Origin: Polyodon spathula
Lineage: Eukaryota > Chordata > Actinopteri > Acipenseriformes > Polyodontidae
NCBI RefSeq assembly: GCF_017654505.1
Contig: NC_054534.1
Coordinates: 23,098,252 to 23,162,251 of the forward strand
Direction: 5' to 3'
Length of the DNA: 64,000 nt
Notes under the pieces: generated by a model
The model's database searches: none
What the model saw: the letters and a program-made list of their open reading frames with translations, nothing else
Told to the model about the DNA's origin: nothing
Translations under genes and position numbers: made by a program
Shown here: positions 35,129 to 48,190 of the stretch, piece by piece
Layout of the letters: each line of letters opens with the position of its first letter
Position numbering within the stretch: the first letter of the stretch is position 1

Positions 35129-37059
35129 GAAAAGAAAAAAAAAACATTTATGATCGCACAAAATCATATAAACAAATAAACCTTATAGTCACCGCTGACA
35201 CAGGCTCTAGGTCACAGACCTCAAAAGTACTGTTAGCTGTTCCAGTTTACATTCTGAAAACTTTAAATTTACTTTATTGCCCAGAATTGCTTCAGTCAGT
35301 GTAATTGAGATGTACACAATGCTTTGTAATACTCCTACGGGAACTGGCAACCTCAAACAGTGTCATATGCTATTATCGATTAAAGATAAACCGTAGATGC
35401 AGCAGCTTCTGGTTCGGTCATCCATACTTAAAAACAAGGTTTGTAACTGAAAATAACAAAGCAAAAAGTGCATCTGGCCTGTTCTGTTGTTTCCCCATAT
35501 GCACATTTCATTATGCATGTCTCAAGATGGACCAGCTGACTTTGCATTTAACATTAATTATTACATCTTGTGGATGGACCAGGAACATTTATTTTCTCTA
35601 AATCAGAGGTTCAAAATGTGTTTTCTTTCAATGGTTAAAATTGAATCAAAATATAAAAATATGCTGACTAGTGTTTTCTGTGCAAATCCATGCCCGGTAA
35701 AATAGTCACAGCAAATGAGAGTTCTAACCTTGCCAAGTTATCACAGTAATATACATATTCGTGCACTTTTCATGCATTCACCTCCCTCTTATTGTTCTTT
35801 GTTAGTGTGCCTCAACTAGATACATTTTAGTAGCATGTCTGTCTTTTCAGTATGTCTTTAAATTGGATTTCATAAGACCTGTAACATGTAATTGTGTATC
35901 AAGACTGAAAAAATGCAGCAGCACTTTTAATGAATCTAATCTTGAAAGCAGCAGATGTGTAATGTGCCCCAGCATGGATGATGTATAACAGCACAAATTA
36001 ATTTAGAATGAACTAATATGCTGAAGAAATATTATAAAAGGAATACATTTCTAGTTTCAAAATCCTCAGCCCTTTACTGTACGCTATCTTCAATCATGTC
36101 ACTATTTTGCTTGTCGCAGAATCAGCAGACCTTGGTTGCTGGAAGTCATATCCCCAGGTACATTCACTTCTAATAACTGAAGAGCAAGCTCTGTGCAATA
36201 GCCGTTGCTAAGGTTTTTATTAGCATAATACAACTGCAAGGTGAAAAGCATGTGTTTTCAGACAGAGAATGGAATTATATTATTTCTGTGTAATATGCAT
36301 ATTTGCAGAAAATTGAATTTTATCCCGGGATACGCTGGAGGTAATTTTTTCGTACTAATGGTGCTGCATTCAAATCTGCCTTGAAGTATTTGTCTTCGAC
36401 CAGTAAATGTGAAACGCAGATCAGACTCATTAACATGTAATTGCTTTTTTTTTTTTTTTTTAGAAGTGTAGATTTCAGTACAGTATTCCCAAACTAACAC
36501 ATATTAAATATATTTTTTAGATCTTGGATTATGGTCCTCTGATATGAAAATTGAAAATGAAATATATAGAGGGTCTATTTAATTTACGCCAGTGGCGGCA
36601 GATGTAAATGCTGTTAATAATGCTATTAATTTTTATTGTTTTTTAATTAATTACTTATGGTTAAGGTATTGCTATGTAATGCCAGCTAAATGTACATTCC
36701 TTTCTCATGCTCCAAAACTTAAATATATCGCTCCTACACCTGATGCAGTAATGTATAATGTAAGTGTTTAATCTCATTAGACTGAAAGATTAATAATGGA
36801 AATAATTTGTTTACTGTGATGATTACAGATATTTTGATTAGAATAGAGCACTTATAATGTAAAAAGAAAAAAAAAACATCTAAAGAAAAATAAAGAGTCT
36901 GTGGTTTGTTTTATTTGCCACCTACAATTTGGTTTTACTGTTTCTCTTAAATACTGCACCCACACAGGGCACTGAGAGAAAGAAAACTAAACATAGAACT
37001 GTGTAAGCAGTAAAAACATAGGATCAGTGAGAGCAATCTGCCCATCCTGACCTATTGTT
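35128..37059. other. Apparently unique spacer
   Basis: No transposon end or coding signature. 36560-36860 is rich in TAAT and ATTA words and lacks repeat character. I cannot tell from one sequence whether it is conserved non-coding DNA. Confidence 0.4.
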
Positions 37060-37279
37060 TCGGTGTACCAGATTTGTTTTTATTTATCACTTTTATTTCG
37101 TTCTGTGGACAAAGTGTTTTTTTTGTTTGATTTTGTTTGTTTTGTTTTTTTTTGTTAAAACCTTTTATTTTATTTTGATTTGCTTAAATAAACGATGCCT
37201 GTGCATTGCACCAAATCCCTGCAGTGCCTGTTTCTTCCTGCATCGGGCCTGACATCACCACAAAACCATTCCTGCCACA
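37060..37279 (+). mobile_element. Candidate 3' part of an LTR
   Basis: T/G-rich sequence leads to an AATAAA signal at 37188-37193, then a GC-richer tail with GGGCCTGACATCACCACA, ending TTCCTGCCACA. The signal-to-end layout and CCACA terminus match those of the solo LTRs at 4393 and 40049. The left end and target duplication were not found. Confidence 0.35.
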
Positions 37280-38159
37280 GGCAGTAATAAATAAGAAACG
37301 CTAAAATAACTAGCAAATAATGACATTATAATGACCAGATTCCAATATAGTTTTCAAATAATTACTCTTCATATTGTACTAGTAGGTACCATGTTCTTTT
37401 AATAAAAAAAGATTAGCACTGTCACACAACAGATAAAACTTCCCTTATTGCAGCCTAAACTTGGTCCATAAAAAAAACCTGCTGCTGTCAGCTGCTGAAA
37501 CGTTTCCAGAACTAGCAATCAGGTCATCACTTAAGTGCAATGCTGATTCCAAGCATAATCATCTAAAAGCTTAAGTTTTGTGTAACTTCAATAACAACGT
37601 CAAGCAATAATGATGAGGTCCACTGTTTGAAGTAGTCTATGTAAAATACTCATTTCCAGATGGTGTTTTTTCTTCTTCTTTTTTTCAGATGAATCACAGC
37701 CAGCAGATTGTCAGGCTTGTTATATACTGAAGGCCATTTGTAGATGGAAGCTAAAACAAGATTAAGTCACAATCTTCCCAGGTCATCAAATTGGATCTTT
37801 CACGTTCTCTTTAAAAATCAGACACAATGGCACACAGAGGGTTGGTCAAGGATTAAGGAAAACTATTATCCTGCTGTGGGTGGATTTGACATCTAGATCT
37901 TTAGAAATATACCTATACATATTCTCATGCCCCAAATCAGAACAGCTCCAAAAGGGTCTTAGCTGATGAATCTATTAATTAATCATAAATGATACCTGCC
38001 AGAGCTCAGTTTGTGTTCTTTATTTTCATGTATTATTTTATAGTTGGACTTCATAGGTCATGTCATCTGAATTCTAAATTCTCTCTACCCCTTCAAAGGT
38101 TTTTTTTTTTTTTTAATTATAATTTTTTCCAATTATTAACCAACCACCTTCTTGCTTAA
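37280..38159. other. Spacer, no gene recognised
   Basis: Only short frames and T/A runs (38101-38114) are visible. Confidence 0.5.
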
Positions 38160-38389
38160 TTAGACATTTTTACTAGTTTTCAGCTCTTAAACAGTTGCAG
38201 TTCAAGAGACATCAAATGTTGTATAGCTAACTTGAAATAACCAACTGTTCAAGAGCTGAAAACAAGTAAAAAGGCTGAACTAAGTAAATTATCAGTTCAA
38301 TTAAGGGTCTAATTAAGTAACTGAGAGCTCGGTTGGAATGAAAACCAGCATCCACTGGGGGTCCCCAGGATCGAGTTTGAGAAGCCCTG
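38160..38389. mobile_element. hAT MITE fragment with internal hairpin
   Basis: The right end GAGTTTGAGAAGCCCTG (38389) matches the hAT-type terminus at 1-24. Internal words (AATTAAGTAACTGAGAGCTC, GGTCCCCAGGATCGAG) correspond to the intact MITE at 62597-62789. 38180-38200 (TTTTCAGCTCTTAAACAGTTG) pairs with the near-exact inverse near 38240-38260, giving a strong hairpin. The left terminus is not recognisable. Confidence 0.55.
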
Positions 38390-38397
38390 GCGTAGCC

Positions 38398-39417
<1,020 letters not shown>

Positions 39418-39554
39418 TATTGTTTTTTTACTATGGTAAGCAGGGGGGTGGGTGTTCATTTGTTTGGGTAGTGTGTATGCTGATAAAGGAAATTAAATAA
39501 TTCAGATGATTTTGCAAAAGACTACCGGAAGTCGTAATTGTAGTATAGTATTTC

Positions 39555-39738
39555 ATGTTAGATTTTGAAATGTCACATTTTTCAATTTTTGTCAGTTTTT
39601 CTTAAGTATATGGAAAAGCACAAAGCAGTATGTAAGTCAATATGTTAACATCAAATTATTCAACAGGTTTCATTCCACTTCATGACCCAAAATGAATTCA
39701 TTTTGTATGGTGATGCAAAACTTTTGGTCATGGCTGTA
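39555..39738 (+). mobile_element. 3' end of a second Tc1-like family
   Basis: The sequence TTCAATTTTTGTCAGTTTTT, then CAACAGGTTTCATTCCACTT and the right TIR GCAAAACTTTTGGTCATGGC ending CTGTA, matches the 3' non-coding end of a common fish Tc1 element as I remember it. The family differs from the copies at 10750, 15150 and 25700. No transposase or left TIR remains. Confidence 0.7.
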
Positions 39739-40048
39739 CTTTTTTTTTTACTGACCAAATGCCTTGTATTAGGCAAATACGTGTACATGCATGCAGCTGA
39801 AAAAAGTTAATAATTACATTTTATTTTTGTTATTATCAGCTATTAACCCCCACTTTTCTGCACAGATATAGTTTAGAGGAGCACTTATAGTTTTACATGC
39901 TTAATTATATGTTAACATGCTGCAGTGTAGCAATTATTTCTGAGTTATGCATTATGTAGCCTACTAAAATAAATGTATAGCTGCCAAAGGTTTTTCATGG
40001 ATTTTGTGGCCTCTACTACCTCAAATTTGGATATACTTGAAATTCATA
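39739..40048. other. Short spacer
   Basis: AT-rich, nothing recognised. Confidence 0.5.
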
Positions 40049-40353
40049 TGTGACAAAGACGGCTGTAGTGGGTGACGTCAGACCAGAAACCAGGAACCAG
40101 GAAATAAACAACTGAGAGGTGGAGTTTTGAGCAGCTGAGCGCTTGCTTGCATTCAGCATTTAATGAATGAACAGAACAGTATAAAAAGGTTGTAACAAAC
40201 AAAAACACAGGACACGGCACTTTCGCCAAATTAAAGAGATAAACAAAACGGATTACACAGACAAACATGGTGAGCTGATATGTTAACTATTATTATTATT
40301 ATTATTATATTATTATTATTATTATTATTATTATTTATTATTATATATTATTA

Positions 40354-40388
<35 letters not shown>

Positions 40389-40724
40389 CTCTGTCTCCAA
40401 TCCCGTTCTCCACTCACAAACACACAACCCAGAGTGAGTGAAAACATGCTGCTTTTATGCAGACTCGATTGCTAATCAGTCATTCAATTGGAGTCGTGGT
40501 ACAACTGCACGTGAATTAATAAAGTTAATTCCTTGTACTCACATATTATTACATTTTACTTGCACATGAAGTGCTGTGCAATCCTCGTGCCTAAATACAA
40601 ATATACATTCTAAGCACTCATGTTACACAGACTCGTTTATATCCCGTGTACCAATGACTAAACACCAACATTAACACACAACATACAACACAAAATACAC
40701 ACAGGGACGGGGCACTTTGCCACA
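40049..40724 (-). mobile_element. Solo LTR (minus strand)
   Basis: On the minus strand it starts TGTGGCAAAGTGCCCCGTCC (40724) and ends ACAGCCGTCTTTGTCACA (40049). TG..CA ends are present, with the inverted TGTGNCAAAG/CTTTGNCACA extended over 10 bp. Flanking 5-mers are TCATA and ACATA, four of five identical. A CATAAAAGCAGC TATA-like word lies near 40460 (minus), followed by a region carrying an (ATT)n expansion and T-rich R/U5-like sequence. No internal genes flank it. Family not assigned. Confidence 0.55.
40288..40389. repeat. (ATT)n microsatellite inside the LTR
   Basis: About 33 ATT units with phase breaks; it has lengthened the LTR. Confidence 0.95.
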
Positions 40725-43354
40725 ACATATCAAATCTGTTTTCAAGGAAGTCCACCCTCCTATCAGGACAGGTGTTTATTCATTTACAGACCAGCAATCT
40801 GTACAACATTCACACAATAAATGATTTCTTAAGAAGCACAGGCGTATTAAATCTGAAACTTACACATGGTTATTGCGATGTAATATTTGGTTTCGCAATT
40901 ACAATAATCTATGCAGTTCCCTCGACCTACATTAATTATTTATCTTTGTAGCCAAGGGGGAAGAACAGCTGAGTGTTATGTGTTTCCCACTGACTTTGCT
41001 CTGTTATAAATCAAACAGATTACATCCCCCATGTCCATGACTGATGGCCAGCAACAGCTTTGGAAAAGTGTGGCCCACATTCAAGAACTCTATCAAAACC
41101 AGGAACTCAAATGTCAAGATGCAGTAATAATATGTCTCTGTTGCTGTCCATAATTTACCTCATTTTTCATTAAATGCTTTTGGCTAATGACACCTAACTG
41201 TCACCACAGTCAATTATCTAGCAAGTTATGCCTGCTGTGCTGGAGGACTGGAGAAGCGTTCTCAGTCGGTCTGGTAGACTCATTCTACCCATGAGGGAAC
41301 AGGCATTCTCGAGTACGATTGTAGAACTGTAAAACACAGGATAAGGAAGAGATAGGCATCGAGGATGGAAAGGGTCTCGAGTACAGTTGGAGAACCTGGA
41401 AAAGGGGGTAGTGGGGTGCCTGTCACCAGGAGTTGACGTCGAGTTGATGCTCAGCTTCTAAGGCCAGGTACGTAGAGGTACCCGCAGGAACCTGGGAAAA
41501 GGCAAATGTTTAGAAGGCCGGAGCAAGGTGAGAAACCAAGCCTGGTCAGAGTAAAAGTAGAATTAGGATTCCCCCCCAGAGGGAACCCTGTGCAAAGCAA
41601 TGCAGCATAGAAAGGGAAGCGGAGAATGAGGGAGGAGGAGAAACAAATGCAAGACAAAGACAGGAAGTTATGCTTGTGCATATATATAGAGTAGGGAATG
41701 ATTGACAGATGGGACAATGAAGAGGGGAGCCCTGGCCCGCTCCACATCTGACCGTGTGACTCAGCTCTATTGGAGAGCTGGCTAAGAGAGAAAGAGAGAG
41801 CTCTGAGGCGGAATGGGTGGAGCTGTGTCAACCCGTAACTATGTTCACTGATTTCCATGGCGGTGTGCGGCTCGAGCTGGAAGTAAACAGAGAGAGAGAG
41901 AGAGAGCTCCAGTGCCCCCGAACTACACATAAAGGCTGACTATTTAAATGTCAAATACATCATTTAAAATGAGTCAATGTTTCTTTTATTCCTAAACCAA
42001 ATGAATCACTGTTTTTTTATTTCTACATGAAATAAAAAAAGAATGAAATCACATCATAAGGCAAGGCACCTGCGATGCTGACACGCTAACTTTCTTTGCA
42101 GCAGCAGCCTGAGAAACCACAGGAGACTTCTCCTTCTTTAAAAGTTCAATGTGGTTTTTGCAATTTACGCAACTCCCAGCGTAATCAGGTACTCACTATA
42201 CTGTATTACGCAATTTGTCTTGAGAAAAACCATCTCCCAGAGTTGTATCCCATTTAAGTAGAAATCCCGATTAGTTTGTGATCAGGATTCAGAAATAAGG
42301 TGTCTCCATTACTTTCATTAAATGCAGAAATACTATGTCTTTGTTACTGTAGATAACTGACCTTAATTGTCAATGTTTTATTTTTTCTGCATATTTAAAA
42401 CAACAGCTCATATTTAAAACAACTAACCTTCTCTGATAGGGCTGAATGAATTATAAGCAAAAGTTTATCATATACTTTAATCTCAGAGTGAAATTTTTTT
42501 TTTCCCAGTATGTCTACTGCTGGAACATGTGTATGCTATATGTGACCAGTAATGACTAAATGCAGCCAGCCCTTAGGCTCAACTAAATTATTTGTGTCTG
42601 CTCATAGGGTAATAATAATTAAAGGGAAAGTGAATGTAGATCAGATAATGTTCATGACTGAGTGATTTTGAGTGCAGTTGACGTCTGTGTTATTAAACTT
42701 GTTGATTAAATCAAATCCATTAGGAAACCAACAGGCATATGGACTATTATACTGTATGCACACATGCACTTACACGCAGGGCAACAGACCAGTAAAGGAC
42801 ACGTTCTGTAGCTGAGAAAAAAAAAAAAAAACATAATCTTCACTTATAAACACTAACCCCCAACAAGGACTGTACTTTGCAAAGTGATAAATGTGATGAT
42901 ATTTCCTAGTGCTGCTGCAGTTTATTTACTACCTTCCAAAAGACATTTAGGGAAGCACGCTGACACAGAATGTACCTACGTATCTTAACTACAGTCATGT
43001 ATTCTTCTTTGTATATCATTTTATGTTTCAGTTATCATGTGTGTGAGAAAGCAGGACCTCAGGAACTTCATAAATGCATGTGCCTTTGCAACTGGCAGCA
43101 TTGAGCAATGTGTTCATCAAGACAGTCTAAAAAAAATAATAATACCAAAAAGCACATGCCACAGTGACCCAACAGAAACCTTTATTGATGAACAAGACAG
43201 ATCTGTTACCACCCTGCTTCCACTGTGCTGGGAGCTTTGCATTGGCTGCTATATTCCTCTACTGTTATTTTGGCCAATCTGTATACATCCCAGAAGACAT
43301 ATTGAAACCAGATAAATTAACCATCACATGTCTTGTTTGTGCTATAAGGATATA
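40725..43354. other. Spacer with a GC-richer LTR-like block
   Basis: Apart from 41460-41929 I find no element or gene. There are short A/T runs and small frames only. Confidence 0.45.
41460..41929 (-). mobile_element. Possible LTR / promoter-like block
   Basis: The minus strand starts TGTAGTTCGGGGGCACTGGA, carries a (TC)n run (complement of GA at 41889-41906) and has CTCTATATATATGCACAAG, a TATA-like word near 41690. The block is clearly GC-richer than its surroundings. A 159-codon minus frame over it is Ser/Leu-rich and unlike any protein I know. No target duplication was found. Confidence 0.3.
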
Positions 43355-43362
43355 GTCTAGAC

Positions 43363-43825
43363 CAGGGGTTCCCATACCTTCTTGGCTCAGGTCCCCACCT
43401 ATGATATTAGGCATCTTGATTGAGTAATCAAGTCTGTCTTCCTTTGTAATACAAACAAATCCAAACTGAATATACTCGGTGTCATATTTTCAAAAGTATG
43501 ATTTTGATACATTTCGTGAGAGAAGCTGTTCATTGTACCTGAGGCGTTAGAAGTACTGCTTTTATTATCTGCAGTGTCATTTCTTGGACGTTTGAGAAAC
43601 CTCTCCACAACTTCTGTACTGAGTTGTACAGTGTGACGCAAATGCAAGATAAACCTGTCAGTAAAGGTAAGCAGGAATGGCGTGGTTTATTTTATTTATG
43701 CAATGGGAAGAAAATAGTTCAAGAAATCCTGGAACATCGCTTCAGGGGCATTTGTGAGAAACTTTTTTGTATGTGCTTCGACCCCACTGAAACCATCTCG
43801 CAGGCTCCCAGTTTGGGAACCACTG
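43363..43825 (-). mobile_element. hAT deletion derivative with 8-bp target duplication
   Basis: The left end is CAGGGGTTCCCA and the right end TTTGGGAACCACTG, an inverted pair. Flanking 8-mers are GTCTAGAC (43355-43362) and GACTAGAC (43826-43833), seven of eight identical and fitting the nTCTAGAn preference of vertebrate hAT elements. The minus-strand frame 43647-43399 contains ERFLKRPRNDTADNKSSTSN, like the N-terminal leader of ZBED-type hAT transposases. The zinc finger and catalytic domain are deleted, leaving a 463-bp non-autonomous copy. Confidence 0.75.
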
Positions 43826-43833
43826 GACTAGAC

Positions 43834-44849
43834 GATAAACATCACGCTGTTCAAATGAAATGACAGTGGGAATGAAAAGAAGTGATCAACCGAACAACAT
43901 GTTCCACGGCAGGAAAGTGGAATGGTTTCGCCAAATCAGTTTGTTAAGTTCTGTCTCACGAAATTGCGCCTTTAGGATAACATCTCCCATCAGAGCAATC
44001 ACATGACTTTAACACCGACCTATTACTAGAGTGCTTGCTGCATCCCGCCTCCAGAGAAACAATCTGTCAGCTGTGATTTGTGAATTTGAATTTTGATTGA
44101 CAGTCCACCAAAACTACCTTGATATGCTTTATTTTTCTAATCGCAGTAGATTAGACGGCACCTCGATCTTTTTCAGATTCCCCAGCAAGATCTCAGTCAG
44201 TTATTTTCTGATTGGATAAATTATATACAGGTAGGGAGAAATTCCTATTTGTCCTAACAGGAATCAAATTATTGAGATATTGTCACAAAAATACAGGACG
44301 GTTTGAAAATACATTCGTAATCATAGATTGTACTGAGCTGAAATTCCAGAGACCAAGTGTCCTTGACAGTCAAAGTCAGTGTTACTGTGATGACAAGTCA
44401 CAACAGTGAAGGGACTTCTAGGGGTCGATCCTAGAGGCTCTATTATTTATACCTCAGTGCTCTTCTCTGAGTCAATATCTGAAAGATGATCACCACACAG
44501 AGTAACTTTCTGAAACATCTTCAAAACATGATTGAATGTAGCATGTTAAAAAAAGGGCGGTGGGATAATGGCAGACAAGAGGTTTAACATTCGAAAATAA
44601 CTGAAATTAAACATTCCCCCAAGTGCACCCTCACAAGGCCAGATGAATGGAGGTGATGTGGTGTAACAAAAAAAAATTGCAGCTCATCATGTGCATGTTG
44701 AAAGAGCCATTTCAAGAGAAGAAATTTAAGATGTTAACACAATTTGATCTGGCTCAGTTTAGTCACATAAATTAAATCTCGTTTGTTTACTGTGTACTAA
44801 CAAATTTCATATACTGAAATTTTCATATTCAACTGGACTAATAGTTCAC
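43834..44849. other. Apparently unique spacer with a TALE-homeodomain-like site
   Basis: No transposon signature. 44040-44200 is of mixed composition and contains TGATTGACAG at 44094-44103, plus a CTGTCA word at 44064. Confidence 0.4.
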
Positions 44850-46565
44850 AGAGAGATCTGGTCCGATCACCTCAATAGCTGCAGAGGTGCTCCTGCTGTT
44901 GCCAGGGTGAAGTACTTCTCAAAACTCATATCTCTGGGACACGGTAAACCAAATATTCTCTTCAAAACCATTGATCAAGTCCTGCATCCAGTCACAGATA
45001 AATCCACCTCCCATTCATCCTCCTCTCTTACCTGCCATGATTTCTCCTCTGTCTTTCAGAACAAAATTGACATGATTTATTCTATGCTCTCCTGCCACAA
45101 ACCCAGTTTAGTACTTGACCACCTTGACTCCCCTCTTGTTGTCCCTCCTGCTCTCTCTACTAATGTCTCCAGCCTATTGTTGAAATCAACTACTGCCACA
45201 TACCCCTTGGACCCCTGGCCAACAAGTCTTGTCTGTCTCTGTGCTTCTGACCTTGTTACTTTCATTATGCACACTCTCAACCAGTCACTGGTCTCAGGCC
45301 TGGTTTCTGCTGTCCTCAAGACTGCCTTAGAAACGGCAGTGTTCAAAAAAACACTCCCTTGACCCAGCTGTCTTATCCAACTTCAGTCCCATATCCAATC
45401 TTCATCTTCTCTCCAAAACTCTTGAAATGGCTGTAGCCAACCAGCTGACGAAACATCTCACATATAACAATCTGCTTGAATCTCTGCAATCTGGCTTCCG
45501 GCCACATCACAGTACTGAAATTGCTGTGCTCCAGATTGTAAATGATCTCCTGCTTAATACTGATGCTGCTGCTCCCTCTGTCCTTGTCCTCCTTGACCTA
45601 AGTGCTGCTTTTGATACCATAGATCATAGCATTCTTCTTGACTGCCTTCAGAAGTATGCTAGGATCTCTGGAACCTGTCTCTCGTGGCTGTCCTCTTACC
45701 TGTTATCTATGATTATAGCAGTGCTCGGGCCCCTTCTCTTCAGCATCTACATGCTTCCCTTGGGTCACCCCTTCTGCCAACATAGCCCATGTTTCACTCC
45801 TATGCAGATGACACCCAGCTCTACCTAAAACCAGACCCTGGGCGTCCCTCTGCCATGGTCCGGCTCTCAGCTTGCATCCAAGACATGGAGGCCTGGATTT
45901 CTGCTAATTTTCTTCAGCTCAACACCAACAAATCTGAACTTCTTCTAGTAGGATCGAAAACTCAACATAATCTCAAAACTGTTGCCTTGAGTCTCGGAAA
46001 CTGTCTGCTGCTGCCTTCCTCCACTGTACAAAGCCTTAGTGTACTTCTGGATAGTAACCTCTCCTTTGATGCCCAAATCTCCTCTGTAATCAAATCTTCC
46101 TTCTACCACCTCCAAAACATCTCAAAGGTCCGTCCCTACCTTGCCCTCCCGGATTCAGAGATACTCTGCCATGCATTCATCCCCTCTCAACTCGACTACT
46201 GTAACTCTCTCTATGTGGTCTTCTGTCACACGCCATAAACCGATTGCAGCTGGTTCAAAATGCCGCTGCTAGGATTCTTACCAGATGTAAAAAACATGAT
46301 CACATTGCCCCCTGTCTTGCCCAGCTGCACTGGCTGCCTGTAAAGTTCAGGATTACTTTCAAAATTCTCCTGCTTGCCTACAAGGCTCTTCATCACACGT
46401 ATTTAATGTATTTGCATTGTTTTTTTTACTGTTGTATTTAATGTACCATGCCTTGCATTTAATGTATTATGCATTGTTCCTCACTATCTTGTAAAGCGCT
46501 TTGTGATGGTGGTCCACTGTGAAAGGCGCTATATAAAATAAATATTAATTGATTTATTAATTGAT
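44850..46565 (+). mobile_element. L2-clade LINE (copy 2) with internal deletions
   Basis: This copy begins upstream of the RT, with the linker region reading KYFSKLISLGHGKPNILFKT and a Ser-rich stretch. After a stop near 45360 the RT reads LESLQSGFRPHHSTEIAVLQ and LLDLSAAFDTIDHSILLDCL. It then jumps from LSSYL directly to LGPLLFSIYML, losing roughly 35 residues. FHSYADDTQLYLKPDP (YADD intact) and WISANFLQLNTNKSELLLVG follow, then LDYCNSLY and QLVQNAAARILTRCKKHDHI. After ALHHT the sequence joins the 3' UTR (GTATTTAATGTATTTGCATT), missing about 345 bp that copy 4 retains. The 3' tail GGTGGTCCACTGTGAAAGGC and ATTGATT repeats are present. Confidence 0.88.
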
Positions 46566-48092
46566 TGACTGATGGATACCCAGTCCTTGTTGGGTTTCTG
46601 TGGCACTGATGATATGAAAATAAAAGAATGGAAAGGATCTTTAAATGATTAGTTTTTTCCTTATTACATTTGTTAAATTATGTTTCAAGTCACATTTAGA
46701 ACTGATGATTTGAAACGTCAGTCAAATATTTGTATGTTTCCTGTAGTATTACCAGTACTATATATCAATGTTTTCTAGCAGATCATTGTGTTAAATTGCT
46801 TTACAGTTTTAAACTAGGTGCTGTTGTGTCTGAATGGCTATTAGTCTTGCATTCAACATTGCGTTTCAAAACACTGCAAGCATGCCCTCCTTCACTTCTA
46901 AGACATATTTTGTTCTTTACTGCATCTTACAAGTCTGCATATGAATACAGCAGCAGAGATTTGAATTATTTTTGTTTTAGTTTTTAACTTTTTTCGTGGC
47001 ATGTCACAACATTTATTTATTTGTTTATTTTTTAATCTAAGCCCTTATGGAAAGCCTGGGGAGGTGGTAGTGGTTCCATTGTGTACACAGATTGAATTTT
47101 CTAAGGAACTAGCATACACAATTATGCATTTTACTTTGCTCCACCCTCCAGCAACACATCTAATTTGCAGACTCACTACTTAAAAGTTTATATTTCAGTC
47201 TTGTTTTTCATCATGCTAATTCATTTATTTGTCCCCTTTGGTTCCCTAAACCAAATAAAGTGTCCTTTCCAAACCTGTTTACAAACTTGCCTGTTGGGTC
47301 ATAATATTGTAGCATGACTTAATTGCATGACAAGCTCCATCACTCAACTCACTTTATTTTAAATAATATATTACATTGAATTACTTCCCTGTCTAATGTC
47401 TGTAAAACTAATCAGCATTTCCATACTATGCAGAAAAATTAATTAGAAATTGATAATAATGGCAGAACTGGTTCCCCCAACTAATAGAATGTGTCTTCTT
47501 TAGCAGTATTCTACTCTTTGAATGGTGAACTGTAAATTGGGTTTAAAACATTTCAATTGCAATTTTACTTGGAATTTGGAAGCATGTCTTAATGGATCAA
47601 TATTATAAGAAAAGCATCAGTGTCATCTCTTGTAGGTTAAACTGTTTACTTGATGATGTTTGTTGATGCTATATGAAAAGGAGCAAGTCATTTATCCTGA
47701 AGCAACAGTAATAAGGTTATTAATCGAAGCGTCACAGAAATGCAAAGCCTGTAAAACCTCTCTTCAATCACAGTCAAGAAGTGTGGCTTTCTCCAACTCT
47801 CTCTGAATATTAAACAATTATTTGTTTGTTTGTAATGCTAGACTGTATAGTTCTTTGTTGCCATTTCAAACATCATTATCAGAGGTGTGATAGATTTTAA
47901 GCACCTAACTGGTGGTTTTATAGGCTTGAAATCTGCCCAGCTTTTATTATTATACATTGCTGCCAACGAGTACACAAATATGTCCCCTATTGATTCCAGC
48001 ATTAATAATTATCCAAACTTTTCCTGAACCTGTATCTTGTTTTGTATATATAGTCCCACTCCATACATCATGACTAGCGTTACACAGGAGAT
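46566..48092. other. Spacer, no gene recognised
   Basis: AT-rich, apparently unique, with short frames only. Confidence 0.5.
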
Positions 48093-48094
48093 AA

Positions 48095-48187
<93 letters not shown>
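48093..48187. repeat. (A)n(AT)n tract
   Basis: About 20 A followed by about 38 AT units. Confidence 0.95.

Positions 48188-48190
<3 letters not shown>

Noticed and set aside
36594..37279. Full-length LTR ending at 37279 with GGCAG duplication
   Set aside because: An upstream GGCAG occurs at about 36596, but it is not followed by TG, so the left end is not supported. Only the 3' part was reported as a candidate.
41451..41930. 159-codon Ser/Leu-rich minus frame
   Set aside because: Composition is driven by (TC)n and an LTR-like block. No domain, no support for translation.
46810..46880. tRNA-Ser-like stretch (GTTGTGTCTGAATGGCTA..)
   Set aside because: The A-box resemblance is loose and there is no B box or T arm with GTTCRANNC at the right distance. 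It cannot fold into a cloverleaf that I can draw.
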